A stretch of 30,034 nucleotides of DNA from Haplomitrium mnioides (GCA_049999725.1 JBNGIS010017718.1:64973-95006), one strand, 5' to 3'; counted from the stretch's first letter, positions 1-9,845 are shown. The notes: generated by a model not told the origin, from the sequence alone. Made by a program: numbers and translations.

Positions 1-14
1 CAATAGTGGTTCCT

Positions 15-34
15 GGTTCAAAGTAGCGGCTGTT
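15..34 (-). repeat. Isolated copy of the 20-bp terminal motif
   Basis: Read on the minus strand this is AACAGCCGCTACTTTGAACC. It matches the left terminal repeat at 13126-13145 at 18 of 20 positions and lies in the orientation of the right terminus at 26819-26838. It could be the right end of a second copy of the same DNA element whose body lies upstream of the window. No minisatellite and no obvious CAAC duplication follows it, so the end of a different copy or a solo end are both possible. Confidence 0.5.
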
Positions 35-345
35 AAAGTAGAAAATTTCAATAAAATCAGCCCAAAAGTAACTCATTTGAATCCCTTGTTGAAGGATTTT
101 TTACCATATTTTACTTTTGAGAAAGTAGAGTGATGGGTTTGAAACACATGTAAAATATACTTTTAAGATCTTTTACTATTATGAAAGTAAAATTGTAGGT
201 TTTAGTCTTTTGTTAAAGACATTTCACCTTATTTTTCTATTGAGAAAGTCAAGTTGACTTGCTATTTAGAAAGTCAGTTGGATACTATTGTTCAAATTCT
301 TTTATTATATTTCACAATTAATAAAGTCTCAAGTTTGTTGTAAAT
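35..345. other. AT-rich flank without a gene
   Basis: No plausible coding frame is visible. Short degenerate phrases recur, such as variants of GAGAAAGT followed by an AT-rich run, which suggests an eroded repeat. Nothing more can be assigned. Confidence 0.4.
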
Positions 346-529
346 CTAGAACTAGGTTAGGTTTAACTCTAGTTTATAATAACCTAACTCTAGTTAGATG
401 AAAAGGTAGCTATAACCTCTATTTTAATGTACAAAATTTAGAACTAGCTTAGGCTTAACTCTAGTTTATAATAACCTAACTTTAGTTAGATGAAAAAGTA
501 GTTATAACCTCTATATTCATGTACAATAA
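346..529. repeat. 92-bp tandem duplication
   Basis: Two adjacent copies start near 346 and 438 and share the phrases TTAACTCTAGTTTATAATAA and TATAACCTCTAT with few differences. Each copy carries TAGAACTAG and AACCTAAC. There is no coding potential. It is probably a local duplication inside an eroded element. Confidence 0.8.
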
Positions 530-702
530 GAGAAGAGATTTAGAACATTCTATTGATCTATTGAATAGAGAAGGGTGCTAATATCATAGCCTATTGACAC
601 TTATATGTGGAGATAATGTTATTGCTATAAATGCAACATGTTATTGGCACATGACATATTTATTTTTCTATATCGAATTCATTCATGAGTAATATACTTA
701 TT
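530..702. other. Non-coding AT-rich spacer
   Basis: No gene, RNA gene or clear repeat was recognised here. The stretch leads into the first minisatellite units. Confidence 0.35.
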
Positions 703-780
703 GAAATCCGCATGCAACCAAGAAGAACAAGGGATCGAAACTCGTATGCAACTAACAAGAAGGAACTGAAATTTGCATGT
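703..780 (+). repeat. 33-bp minisatellite, array A (about 2 units)
   Basis: Units read like GCATGCAACCAAGAAGAACA followed by a GGAACTGAAAT-type half. They match arrays B (12674-13125) and C (26839-27240) in sequence and orientation. The array stops abruptly where the 5' LTR-like repeat of the older retrotransposon begins, and the same repeat family resumes right after the 3' copy. This suggests the retrotransposon inserted into the array. Confidence 0.75.
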
Positions 781-1948
781 ATATCCTTTATTCATTGGTT
801 TAAGAGTTATTCTTAGAGATTATTTTTTGGAGTGGATTGTATATCGCTTCGGTGATAATTTCTTGAATTTGGTCATGAACTCAACTATTCTAATTTTGTT
901 GCCAAAAGTTACTTATAGAAAGTGATGGGATTTCACACTTTGTATTATGAACTAATTTGGAGTAGAGTTTCCTCAAGTCCTCATCAAAGGTTGTTAGATA
1001 AATGTTGAATAGTCAGTGTTGAACATTGAGTGACTTCATCAAATTATCATTTGAAAAAGGTAGAAATTTCTTTTCTTTTCTTTTGTTTCTATTTTATTTG
1101 TGCTCTGTCACACCAAATGGTTTACTTTGTGTTGTTCTTATAACAACAGCAAAAATAAGTAACTTTCTTTTAGTAAAAACTTTAAAAGAAAGACAGAATG
1201 GGTTTGATTTTCTAAAAGATCAAGGAGTTTCCAAAGGAGGAAAAGTTTGTGTAGGGTATAAATCCAAAGCCCACAAATAATAGCATCATTTTGCAAGAAA
1301 TTTCAAGTCATTTGGAGTTATAATCATATATTAATGGGCAATTGAAGACAAAGGGGTCAAATTGGAGATAGCTCTACGTTCTGAGTAATTGCAACATTTC
1401 CATAATGGTTTTGGAAGAGAACAGAGTACTTTGGAAAAGCTTACAATGAGTGCTACAATTTTACATCAAATTTCAATAGGAGTTGGGATCGTTATGTGAC
1501 AATTGATTGAAGTTGAAGAAAGATTATTGAGGTTCTTCTAAGAGAAGCCAAATCTCAGTGTGAGAAAACTTTTTATGAAAATTCAAGTCAAGATCTTCTG
1601 AATCAAGAGGGTTATTACTTGAAAAAAGCCATGAGTGTTGTTTGTGGTGAGCGGTTTGTTGTGAATTTCCAGCTGAAATTTTATACACAGCTTTCTTAGA
1701 AAATCTAAATTTTAGATTGAAAAAATCTAGCAAGAATTTACGTTCTATTTAACCAAAATCAAGTACAAAGTTGGAAGGATTTGTTTATCTTTCTCTTTTG
1801 ATTGAAGCTACAAAGGCAAAAGACACTAAATCTTTGCCAAATTTGCACATTTCAGCATTTCAGACCAAATAGATTATGAATTTCACACAACAATCTCCAT
1901 AGCCATATACATTGTGTATTCCCAAACCTAGATTGTTGCGATGCAACA
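781..1948 (+). repeat. 5' LTR-like repeat of the old retrotransposon
   Basis: It is collinear with 11371-12670. Shared landmarks include TTAAGAGTTATTCTTAGAGA near 800 and 11391, AATGGTTTACTTTGTGTTGT near 1116 and 11705, and TTTCACACAACA near 1879 and 12603. There are many substitutions and small indels between the copies, so the element is much older than the nested chromovirus. The copies end near GCAACA (1948) and GCCACA (12670). The small frames inside are not convincing genes. Confidence 0.75.
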
Positions 1949-2002
1949 ATTAGTGAACCTGACGTGAACCTCTCAAGTGGAGAGAGAACTTTAGAAATTA
2001 TC

Positions 2003-3170
2003 ATGGGTTCTTCTGGGATAGGGATTCCAATGGCCCAATTGGATCTTGCTATTGCGAAAATGTTCCAAGCATTTACCATTTTTATACAGCAAAAGCATGC
2101 ATCTGACTAAAAAGTAGCAATGGTCACTAGAGTTTTGCAATCTGTTGTGGGATTTCTAAACCAATTCGATAGGAGAAATACCTCCAAATATTTGAAAAAA
2201 TGTGCCCTAGAGATGGAACTCGACAAAGTTCTAGAGAGAGATATGATTCAAATTTGAGTTAGCTGTTGCGTTAGAATTGAGAGGATGGGCAAGGGAGCTT
2301 ATTCAAGTGTATGGGGTGATTGGGAGAGCTTTTCTCTCCAATTGGCAGAAGAATGCTCACTAGAGTATGCTAATAGAGTGGCTAAAAAGTCAATCATTGA
2401 GTAGGTGAATCAAACCAACAAAGGGAACCCTCTTAGATAATCTACTCTATTTCGAGAATTCAAAAGGAAAATTTTCCAATTATCTCATGTGGAGAAATCG
2501 ACATAAGAAAATGATAAAGTGAATATGTTTTTATAGTCAAGTAATGATGATCTTCAAAGAGAGTTGGAGTTACTCTTGGAAGATAGAACGAAAGATAATG
2601 GTTTAACTTTTGATTGGAAAGAAGTTTGAGAGGCTGTAAGTGTACTCACAAAGAGGGAATCAAGAACAGGCAAGGTGGTGGTGAGGCGTGATGTAGAACC
2701 ACCACCTATCATAGTACCTCAAAGCATCCAATTGCTTCTACTCTTCCAACTAGTTCTATGACTCTTACTTATCTTCATGCTATTACTCTGCAAAGAGATA
2801 CAGTAGAGGAGCTAGTCAAACGCATGAAAGACTTGTAAATTAAACTTTCAAAGCTATAAAGGAAGAAAGAGGCAAGCAACAATTAACCTATACATTGTCA
2901 AAAGCCATGGTATGTACAACGGTGTATATGGTGTGATAGCATAGAGCATACAAGGAAGGAGTGTGGAGATTTTGCCTATTCTATTCATTTGTGAGTAATC
3001 TATTGGAAAGAGGGTAAGATTACTCTCAAAGATATAGGTGAGATCTTCAAAACCAATTTTTGAAAAGGAGGAATGAAGAGTATTGTTGAAAAATACATAC
3101 AAAAACCTGCTAGTACACAAGTAGAGGCTGCCATCTAGGGAATTGAGGCAGAGCCTGAATCTACTAAACA
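2003..3170 (+). pseudogene. gag-like pseudogene with CCHC zinc knuckle
   Basis: Gag would be the structural nucleocapsid polyprotein of the old retrotransposon. The reading starts at an ATG at 2003 and changes frame at least once near 2250, with several stops. Recognisable pieces are an N-terminal stretch containing FLNQFDRRNTSKYLKK near 2155-2210, then NDDLQRELELLLED near 2545-2590, followed by LTFDWKEV and LTKRES. The piece order resembles the gag of Ty3/gypsy-like elements from non-flowering plants, which is recalled family knowledge. A perfect CX2CX4HX4C knuckle (CIWCDSIEHTRKEC) lies at 2923-2964 and is the firmest landmark. It follows the 5' LTR and precedes the protease-like region on the same strand. 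Confidence 0.6.
2923..2964 (+). other. CCHC zinc knuckle of the old gag
   Basis: Fourteen codons without interruption give C-x2-C-x4-H-x4-C with exact spacing. In retroelement nucleocapsids this motif binds the genomic RNA. It is the best-preserved motif of the old element. Confidence 0.8.
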
Positions 3171-3189
3171 TGTGAAAATCAGTGGACTA

Positions 3190-4255
3190 TAGAGTTGTGC
3201 TCTGTTTGCAATGGAGGGAGGCAACACAAAAAAGATAGGATTTGTTAAAGGTTGCCACAACTATCAAAACTACTACTGGATGGGATGATTCAGTAAACAC
3301 TCTTTTGATGCATGCTTGTATTGATAAAAAAAATCAACATGAGACTCTTGTGGAAGAGAAGAGAAGGAGGGAAGAATCTTGTGCTAGTACGGAGTGGCCA
3401 ATGTCAAAGAGGTCACAAAGAGGTGAAAAGCCACAACCTTTTAGTGAGGAACATATGGAAGATATTTTGTCTTCCATTCAAGATAAAAGAAAAACCAAAG
3501 AGAAGGGGAAGGCTCCAATATACAAGTTGCAATCTGACATTGAGGCAACTAAAAACTTGAGAGGAGTGTTGGAAGAGAGGGTGCTCAATGCAAAGATTGA
3601 GTTTACTGTAACGAAGATTCTTGAAATTGCTAAGAAAGAATTCCATGATGTGATCATCAAGACTATCAAGAGGAAGAGACGATTGATAGAAGAAACAACA
3701 ATAAGCAATGCTCTTGAGACAAGAGTCACTAAGAAGGAGCTGAAATTAGTTCGAGGTTGCACCAATTACAAGGTGTGGTTGGATCAAGAGAATGAAAAAT
3801 CCTCAAGTCATTATTCAAAGAGCCATTGGGCTCAAGCCACTACATAGACTATGGTAAAGATAAAGAACTTGCTAAATCTAATGATTGCACTTATTGAGCA
3901 TGGATTAGAGATAAATCTTGTCTCCAAAGACATCTACAAGCAAGGAAAATGGCCAATTGATACCAATCATAGTTGGGTGATTTGGGTGGCCAACAAGTCA
4001 CGATAAGAGCTTTTTGGTTATTGCAAGATGTAAAAAAGAAAGTTGGTGTCGTGGTTATAGAGTAAAACTTCTTTGTGCAAGAGGGGGCACATCTTACTTA
4101 GTAATCCTTGGGTAGCTTTATACTATAGCTTCAAAGATGAAAACAAAAGTTTTGGATGATGGATTAACATATGCTCGAGTGAGAAGTCAAGATGGGAGGA
4201 AGGTGACACACTTTCTAACTATCCGTGCAAACCCACGAGAGAAATCAAGTTAGCT
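3190..4255 (+). pseudogene. Protease-like part of the old retrotransposon polyprotein
   Basis: An open stretch at 3242-3847 encodes a charged protein with a Lys/Arg/Glu-rich first half and APIYKLQSDIEATKNLRGVL near 3512. The same frame continues past a stop at 3845 into MIALIEHGLEINLVSKDIY near 3880-3940. The ALI-x-HG-x-EINL phrase sits where a retropepsin active site (D-S/T-G) is expected. A later VILG-like phrase near 4105 and a VLDDG-x-TYARVRSQDG phrase near 4150-4200 would fit the protease fold. Here the catalytic Asp position reads Glu (EHG). I assign a degenerate retropepsin-like domain from context; the sequence-level evidence is moderate. The nominal first residue at 3242 is not an ATG, so this is an internal part of a polyprotein. 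Confidence 0.5.
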
Positions 4256-4439
4256 TGAGAAACTATTCTCCTCCTACAATCATATAGGAGCTTCACGATT
4301 TGGCATGAGTGAAACTATGGTAGCACAACAAAAAATGTGCTTTCAATACAAAAAGAAAATACCTTTTGTATAAGAGCTATGAAGTATTTGGAGAGTAGAT
4401 GATTGTACATATGCAACTTATGGATTCTTTTAGATGAGA

Positions 4440-4725
4440 GAAATTTTAAAAAGACACTAAAAAAAATGCTTGATACCACATAATCTACAAAAAGGAGATT
4501 GGGTATTGGAGTATGATAATAGCTTGGATAACCAATATAATACAAGTTGGAAATTCTAAAAATGTTGTTTTGGACCATATGTAGTGGTGATTGTGCATGA
4601 AAATACCATATAAGTCTTTAGAGAGTTGGATGGGACTTTGCTAAAAGTTCCAATTGGAGAGAAGCTCATGAAATTGTTCAAACAAAGAGACCAAGAAAAT
4701 GCTTTGGAGGAAATTGGAGCTTATG
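4440..4725 (+). pseudogene. Integrase C-terminal remnant of the old element (5' part, split by insertion)
   Basis: A broken frame includes the phrases GDWVLEYDNSLDNQYNTSW, FGPYVVVIVHENT and FRELDGTLLKVPIGEKLMKL. This resembles the GPF/Y region that follows the catalytic core in Ty3/gypsy integrases. The core itself is absent upstream. The frame runs straight into the chromovirus target site at 4721-4725 and continues at 10778 after the inserted element. Confidence 0.6.
4721..4725. repeat. Target-site duplication TTATG (left copy)
   Basis: TTATG directly precedes the left LTR (TGTAAC...). The identical TTATG directly follows the right LTR at 10773-10777. A 5-bp duplication is what Ty3/gypsy integrases leave. 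Confidence 0.95.
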
Positions 4726-5212
4726 TGTAACACTACACATATACACACAAGTTAGCACAAACCCATACGAGAGAAGCGCACAAGAACTTCAAAAACTCAC
4801 AAGGTAAGAGATGCCAAACAAGGCACTCTCTCTTCTTTATACACTTGATAGAAAGCTCCTTGCTTACATAGGTGGAGGAACCTTATTGGTTCCTTTTCTA
4901 TCCTCTTCTCATTGGACCCCTCTTTTCTCTCTCGCTCTGATTGGACCACCCTTTACTTTAATTCTGCTTCTGCCACGTGTCCTTATCTTTAGAACCTTCT
5001 CTTTACTTTAATCTCCGCTTGCCACGTGTCCTTATCTAGACTCCCTCTTTCACTTTAATTCATTGACTTTTTCTCCTCTTGCCACGTATCCAACTCTCTA
5101 TAATAGCAAGCTCTTTTTGCTACTCTAACTTAGTAATATCTTTCTAGGCATAGTTGACACTATATCTTACGTTATTTTTAGCCATAACTTACTAAAGTTA
5201 GTGATCATTACA
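4726..5212 (-). repeat. 3' LTR of the chromovirus (487 bp)
   Basis: It matches 10275-10772 throughout. The 11-bp length difference comes from three indels, near 4756, 4804 and 5010. It contains the same U3 boxes in altered form: CCACGTG at 4973 and 5022 and CCACGTA at 5082. The TATA-like sites of the other LTR are changed here. Confidence 0.95.
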
Positions 5213-5229
5213 ATCCTCCCCCCTTTTAA
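5213..5229 (-). promoter_or_regulatory. Polypurine tract of the chromovirus
   Basis: On the minus strand TAAAAGGGGGGAGGAT abuts the 3' LTR. This primes plus-strand DNA synthesis after RNase H cleavage. The pol stop codon (TAA, 5226-5228) is the first part of the tract, so coding sequence and PPT touch. Confidence 0.9.
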
Positions 5230-5639
5230 GAGGCAACGTCCTCGTTGCGAGTAAGATCATTCTCAAAAGAGTGGACAAATGCGGAGGCATTAGCCAAATT
5301 CTCCAATGGCTCCCAAGTAGTTTCATACAAAAGGTAATCTTTCCAACGAACCAAATATTCTACAATCGCCCAACGACCGCGACGTCGCGTACGTTTCTTT
5401 AAGAGTTGTTCAACCTTATACTCCTCATGACCATCAATAAGTTCAGGTGGTGGAGAGGGTTCTTGGATACGAGGAAAAGTAGAAGACCGAGGGACAAAGA
5501 CCCAAAGTAAAAAGACATGAAAGACTAGATGAATCTTCATGTGAGGAGGTAAAACCAACCGATAGGCCACTTCGCCAATGCGAGCAGAGATAGCAAAAGG
5601 ACCAATAAAGCGAGCACTAAACTTACGTGAATGAAGCAA
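5226..5639 (-). pseudogene. Integrase C-terminus (GPF/Y) and chromodomain of the chromovirus
   Basis: This 137-codon open segment is the pol C-terminus. The first 50 residues carry the GPF/Y module (FIGPFAISARIGEVAYRL) that follows the integrase core. A Pro-rich linker precedes a chromodomain near residues 75-125, with YKVEQLL, EYLVRWKDY and TTWEPLENL. The Tyr and Trp positions of the usual aromatic cage are present. Chromodomains of such integrases are thought to steer insertion toward methylated-histone chromatin. The segment joins the integrase core in the same frame through a single TAG at 5661-5663 and is itself free of stops, so it is the best-preserved part of pol. It ends at the PPT. 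Confidence 0.9.
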
Positions 5640-5660
5640 AGGTAGATTGGATGTGGAGAG

Positions 5661-6540
5661 CTAGACTTGGTCTCCGATAGCAAAGGTTACCTCTAGACGA
5701 TGCGCATCAGCATATTGCTTTTTCCGGTTACAAGCAACTTCCAATTTTTCCTTAGCACATTGAATTCCGTGGTGTAGATGATGAAGAAAATCATCAACGG
5801 CTGGACTCTTAGAGGTCGACATGGATGCATGTTGAAGACTTGAGATCGTGGTGGGATGCTCACCATACATTAAAAAGAAAGATGTGGTGCGTGTGGAACT
5901 ATTGATGGAGTTATGGTACGAGAACTCCACAAGAGGTAGTAGCCAATCCCATTTGTCTTGTTCTTCCAAAGTAAAAGCACGTAGCATATCTTCAATGGTA
6001 CGGTTGGCCCGTTCAGTTTGATCATCAGATTCGGGGTGATAATCGGTAGACATAGCCAACTTGGTCTTGAGAAGACCAAATATAGTGCGCCAAAACATGC
6101 TGGTGATTTGAGTGCCTCGATCAGAAATAATAACTTTGGAAATACCATGATGAGAGTAGACTGCCTCCAAATAAATTCGTGCTAGCTCAGGTGCTATCAC
6201 TATTTTTGTAGTTGGACGAATATAAACCATTTTACTAAGCTTGTCTACAAAAACAACAATAGCATCATAGCCTGTAGAAGTACGAGGTAGCTCACACACA
6301 ATATCCATACTTACATGCTCCCATTGATGATTGGAGATAGGTAGCGGTTGCAATAAGCCTCCTCGTTTAAGGTTGGTAGCCTTGTTTTGTTGACATGCCA
6401 AGCAACTTTGAACATATTCCTCCACATCTTGATGCATTTTGGGCCAATAATAAACTCATTGAAGATTGTGCAAAGTCTTCTCAATTCCAACATGGCCACC
6501 TACGGCAGAATCATGTGCTTCATATTAAATTTCAGAGTGA
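5661..6540 (-). pseudogene. Integrase zinc finger and catalytic core of the chromovirus
   Basis: The HHCC finger begins at about 6525 (HDSAVGGHVG) and ends with CLACQQNK near 6385. A TGA at 6456-6458 lies inside it. The catalytic triad can be read in place: Asp in SMDIV (near 6305), Asp in SDRGTQ (near 6122) and Glu in QTERAN (near 6012). Core length and spacing are normal for Ty3/gypsy integrases, which insert the cDNA copy into chromatin. A TAG at 5661-5663 separates the core from the GPF/Y-chromodomain end. The three catalytic residues survive although the frame is broken, in line with fairly recent inactivation. Confidence 0.9.
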
Positions 6541-7298
6541 AGCTTAACATTATTAGGAACCCATACTTTATCTTGGAAGAAAATCAATCCTCTTACTTCT
6601 TTCACCTTTTTCTTTTGTTGTGCAACAATGATCTCTTCATCTGTTTTAACTGCAGCCAACATTTCTGTCCACCAAGTAGGATGAATTGTGATTTCAGACA
6701 TGAGGTTAAGTTGAGGCATACGTGTCAAAGCATCTACAATCTGCCGTTTTCCTTCCACATAAACCATCTTCATATGGAACTGTTGTCGCCACTCCACCCA
6801 TCGAATCTGCCTTTTTGAGAGCTCTTTTTGAGTTTCTAGATAGATTAAAGGCTTATGGTGAGTTTCAACCACAAACTCTTTATCTCCTAGATAGTGCTTC
6901 CAATGCTTGGTTGATAACACAATCGCCAATTCTTTACGTTCGGTGGTGTGGTAGTTATGCTCTGCATTGCTTAATTTTCTTGAAAAGAAGGCAATAGGAT
7001 ACCAACCATCCTCCCATTCTTGTTGCAAAAATCCACCTATGGCTTTTCTTGATGCATCTACCGAAATTTTGATTGGTCGTTTAGAATCATACCATTTAAG
7101 AATAGAAGCATGAAGAAGTGATTTCTTCAATGCTTGAAACGCCAGCTCTTCTGTAGCTCCCCATGTCCACGTATGACTTTTCTTAAGTAAGTTGGTCAAT
7201 GGTTCTGCTATTTGTGCAAAACCTTTCACAAATCGGTGATAAAACCCGGTTAGCCCCAAAAATCCTTGTAGTTGTATGTGATCGTAGAAGCTTCCCAC
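6525..7298 (-). pseudogene. RT thumb/connection and RNase H of the chromovirus
   Basis: This 257-codon open stretch starts inside the reverse transcriptase end (GFLGLTGFYHRFVKGFAQIA). It continues into RNase H with VDASRKAIGGFLQQ, TTERKELAIV and RQIVDALTRMP, which carry three of the four expected acidic residues. The fourth position, normally Asp in a T-D-H-K motif, reads His (THHKP, near 6855), which should abolish RNase H activity. A frameshift near 7290 separates it from the upstream RT part. It runs toward the integrase zinc finger. Confidence 0.9.
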
Positions 7299-8123
7299 TT
7301 TTGAATTGCCTATACTTTCTCATCCATTACTTGGATTCCTGATGCACTCACACGATGACCCAAGTAGTCCACCTCCCTTTTCCTAATTTCACATTTTGAC
7401 ATTTTCACATATAACTTGTGATTTCAAAGTACCTTTAATATCGTACGATAATGCTCTTGGAGATTCTTGCTGTAAATGAGAATGTCATCCAAAAAAACAA
7501 TAACAAACTTATCCAGATAAGATCGAAAAATATCATTCATAGGACCCATAAATGTTGCAGGAGCATTAGTTAATCCAAAAGGCATAACAAGGTATTCGAA
7601 ATGCCCATATCGACTTCGAAATGTTGTTTTTTGCACATCACCTTCTGCAATTCAAATTTGATTATATCTGCTTCTCAAATCCAACTTTGTGAAGTAATTT
7701 GCCCCTTGAAGTTGGTCAAACAAATCATCCATTCTAGGTATAGGATATTTATTTTTCACCGTTTATTGGTTGAGTGCTAGATAGTCAATACACATTCTCA
7801 TATCCTATCTTTCTTCTTCACAAATAATACTGGTGCACCATAAGGAGAAATGCTTGGCTGAATGAACCCTTCTCCAACAACTTAGTAATTTGAGATTTGC
7901 ATTCCTCGAGTTCATGAGGAGGCAATCGATATAGTGCTTTGCATGGTGGAATACTTCTTGGAAAAACCTCGATCTTGTGATCAATGCATCGTTTGGGTGG
8001 CAATCCATAGGGTAAATCATTCGAAAAGACGTCATGAAACTCTTGCACAATACCTTGAAGATCGTGGGGAACTTTATGCTTTGAGTCCTCTTTCTCAACT
8101 GTGAGTTCACGTATGAGCCCCAA
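7299..8123 (-). pseudogene. Reverse transcriptase of the chromovirus (broken)
   Basis: RT copies the element RNA into DNA. The N-terminal part lies at 8123-7818 (LPPKRCIDHKIEVFPRS, then ALYRLPPHELEECKSQI). A one-base shift near 7865 leads to SPYGAPVLFVKKKD. The fingers and palm follow with [16 protein letters not shown] and FTKLDL. The open piece 7636-7424 carries [12 protein letters not shown] and the catalytic FLDD box at 7484-7495, which is intact. Stops lie at 7762-7764, 7652-7654, 7424-7426 and 7310-7312, and a second shift at about 7290 leads into the RNase H part. At least two stops are TGA where Arg is conserved in relatives, as expected from CGA deamination. Confidence 0.9.
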
Positions 8124-8192
8124 AAATATTGTATCTTGCTTTTTGATTGAATGTGCTCCAATCGCATATAAGGGTAGGTGCCTCGAATGAGG

Positions 8193-8552
8193 TCATACTC
8201 TATCTCCCCGAATCTTCCACTTAGAGGTCATGAGTGTCTTCTTACGCCAATCTACTTGCGGGTTATACCTTCGTAGCCATTTCATTTTAAGAATCGCATC
8301 ATATCTAGCCAATGTTGTGATCTTCCACTCCAAATTTTCTTTATAGTTACCCATATGTAGAGCTATAGTTTGAGACAGACGTTCAATGAGCCCACTTTGG
8401 CCATTTGCCATTTCAACCACCTCGTGCTCTTCCTTTTCAATTGGCAACTTTAACTTCAAGGCTATTGCTCGTGATAGGCAATTTTCTTCCGCTCCGGAGT
8501 CCACCAAAACTCTCATTGCTAATCCTTCCATCCATCCATCAACCAACCACAA
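8193..8552 (-). pseudogene. Retropepsin-like protease of the chromovirus
   Basis: This is a 119-codon open piece. The active-site loop VLVDSGAEENCLS (Asp-Ser-Gly-Ala, 8490-8501) is intact. A second hallmark, YDAILKMKWLRRYNPQVDW, lies near 8260-8320; a Gly usually follows the IL, but here it is Lys. The enzyme would act as a dimer to cut the Gag-Pol polyprotein. It lies between the gag knuckle and RT, as usual, and the frame to RT is interrupted between 8193 and 8123. Confidence 0.85.
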
Positions 8553-8749
8553 TTAGTCCTCCATTTTTTTGTTTTTCTATATAGTATATTAGTTTTTATT
8601 GAAACTTTTTCTCGCCTTTCTTCTTTATCCCAGCAAAACCACGAGGTTTTTTTACTGGTGCCCCGCGTTTCCTTGACATTCTTCTTCTTCTCCATTACTG
8701 ATATTATGAAGAGGTCGTCGAAGCACTCGCCCCTGATTGCGTCGTACTG

Positions 8750-9613
8750 CTCTGTAATTTGGTGCAATATGGCCTATTCACCCACAATTATAACATGTTT
8801 GTGTTTCTCATTGTTCTTCAGTTCTTCTTTCTACAGCATAGTGTGGTCCTCCTGGTTGTTGATTGGGACGGTTGAAATCTTTTCTTCTAACATGTCCATA
8901 AGCGTGGGACCATAATTCCCTCCTGTTTGTACAATCACCAATGTTCCTTCAATTCTTTGAGCAAATGAGATGGCTTCATTAACATCATTTGGATTGCGCA
9001 TCATAACTTCCTATCGAATCTTTCTTTTTAATCCTTGCAAAAATTTGTCAAGGGCCTCGGCTACACTCATGTCTTCAATTTGAACCTGTAGGCTTCAAAA
9101 CTCCTCAATGTATCTTGCAACGCTGCCTTGTTGCTCTAATTCCCAAAGCTTGGTCCTTGCGGTTAATATAGAGTCCATCGCTTTGAAGTTTTGTAGTAAG
9201 CCTTCCTTAAGGCTGCTCCACAAAAGTTGTTCTCCTCGTGCATTCTTTTGTCGCTCCCATCCTTGTAGCCAAATAGATGCGTGCTCCGTTAAAAAGGATC
9301 TTGCAAATAGTCCCTTCTCCAAATCTGACACATGCGGATAATATGACATATGAACTTCCATCCAATACACCCATCCTTCTACGACACCTACCATGCGGCT
9401 TCCTCCATACGCCTCCACTTTACATTATTTGCTCATCTTTTGAAGCAGTGTTTCTCAACTCCCTTCTCCGTTCTCTTGTTGCAATCGCATTTTCACCATC
9501 TCCGCCATCAACATATTTGTTTGTTGTTGGCTTGCTATATGGGCCGCTTGGAGTTCTTCTAACTTTGCCATCATCCACACTCCTTCCTCTAGCTTGTTGG
9601 AACTTGCCTCCAT
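8750..9613 (-). pseudogene. gag of the chromovirus
   Basis: The start is an ATG at 9611-9613 (MEASSNKLEEGVWMMAKLEE), followed by a Gln-rich stretch likely to form a coiled coil. The same frame continues to 9095 with the retrotransposon-gag core (ASIWLQGWERQ, LWSSLKEGLLQNFKAM, ELEQQGSVARYIEEF). Stops lie at 9455-9457, 9425-9427, 9095-9097 and 9011-9013. A degenerate knuckle near 8755-8798 reads C-x2-C-x4-H-x4-Y with a stop inside, so its last zinc ligand is lost. Between it and the protease the text is heavily shifted. Gag would package the element RNA in cytoplasmic particles. Confidence 0.85.
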
Positions 9614-9623
9614 GATCTTTCTA

Positions 9624-9845
9624 TTACCACTCAACTACTTGTAACTCATACAAAAACAAATTGTACACATTCCAATTATGTAAAATAGGTAAAATAAAAA
9701 GTTTAGTTGATGCTAGTATTGTATCACAAAACCTCTCTCCAAATTTACGAACAAGAAAATCTTGCTGCATTTGCTTAGACGTTACTCGAATAGAAACGTG
9801 ACACTTGGAGTTGAACTCTTTTAGAGGAGCTTGGTTCAAATCCAT
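9624..9845 (-). CDS. Leader ORF B of the chromovirus (73 aa, unknown)
   Basis: This intact ATG-to-stop frame starts 7 nt after leader ORF A ends and stops 10 nt before the gag ATG. It contains FLVRKFGERFCDT and LFILPILHNW, and resembles ORF A in the order of its motifs (LV-x2-FG-[D/E]-x-F, then ILP, then an aromatic-rich end). No known domain is certain. The FG-x3-F and W-rich pattern faintly recalls plant B3 DNA-binding domains, but I would not assign that. It may be a short accessory protein, the remnant of a longer frame, or chance. Confidence 0.4.
   Translation of the reverse strand: MDLNQAPLKEFNSKCHVSIRVTSKQMQQDFLVRKFGERFCDTILASTKLFILPILHNWNVYNLFLYELQVVEW

Noticed and set aside
6387-6818. 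143-codon plus-strand frame
   Set aside because: It is the shadow of the chromovirus integrase and RNase H on the opposite strand.
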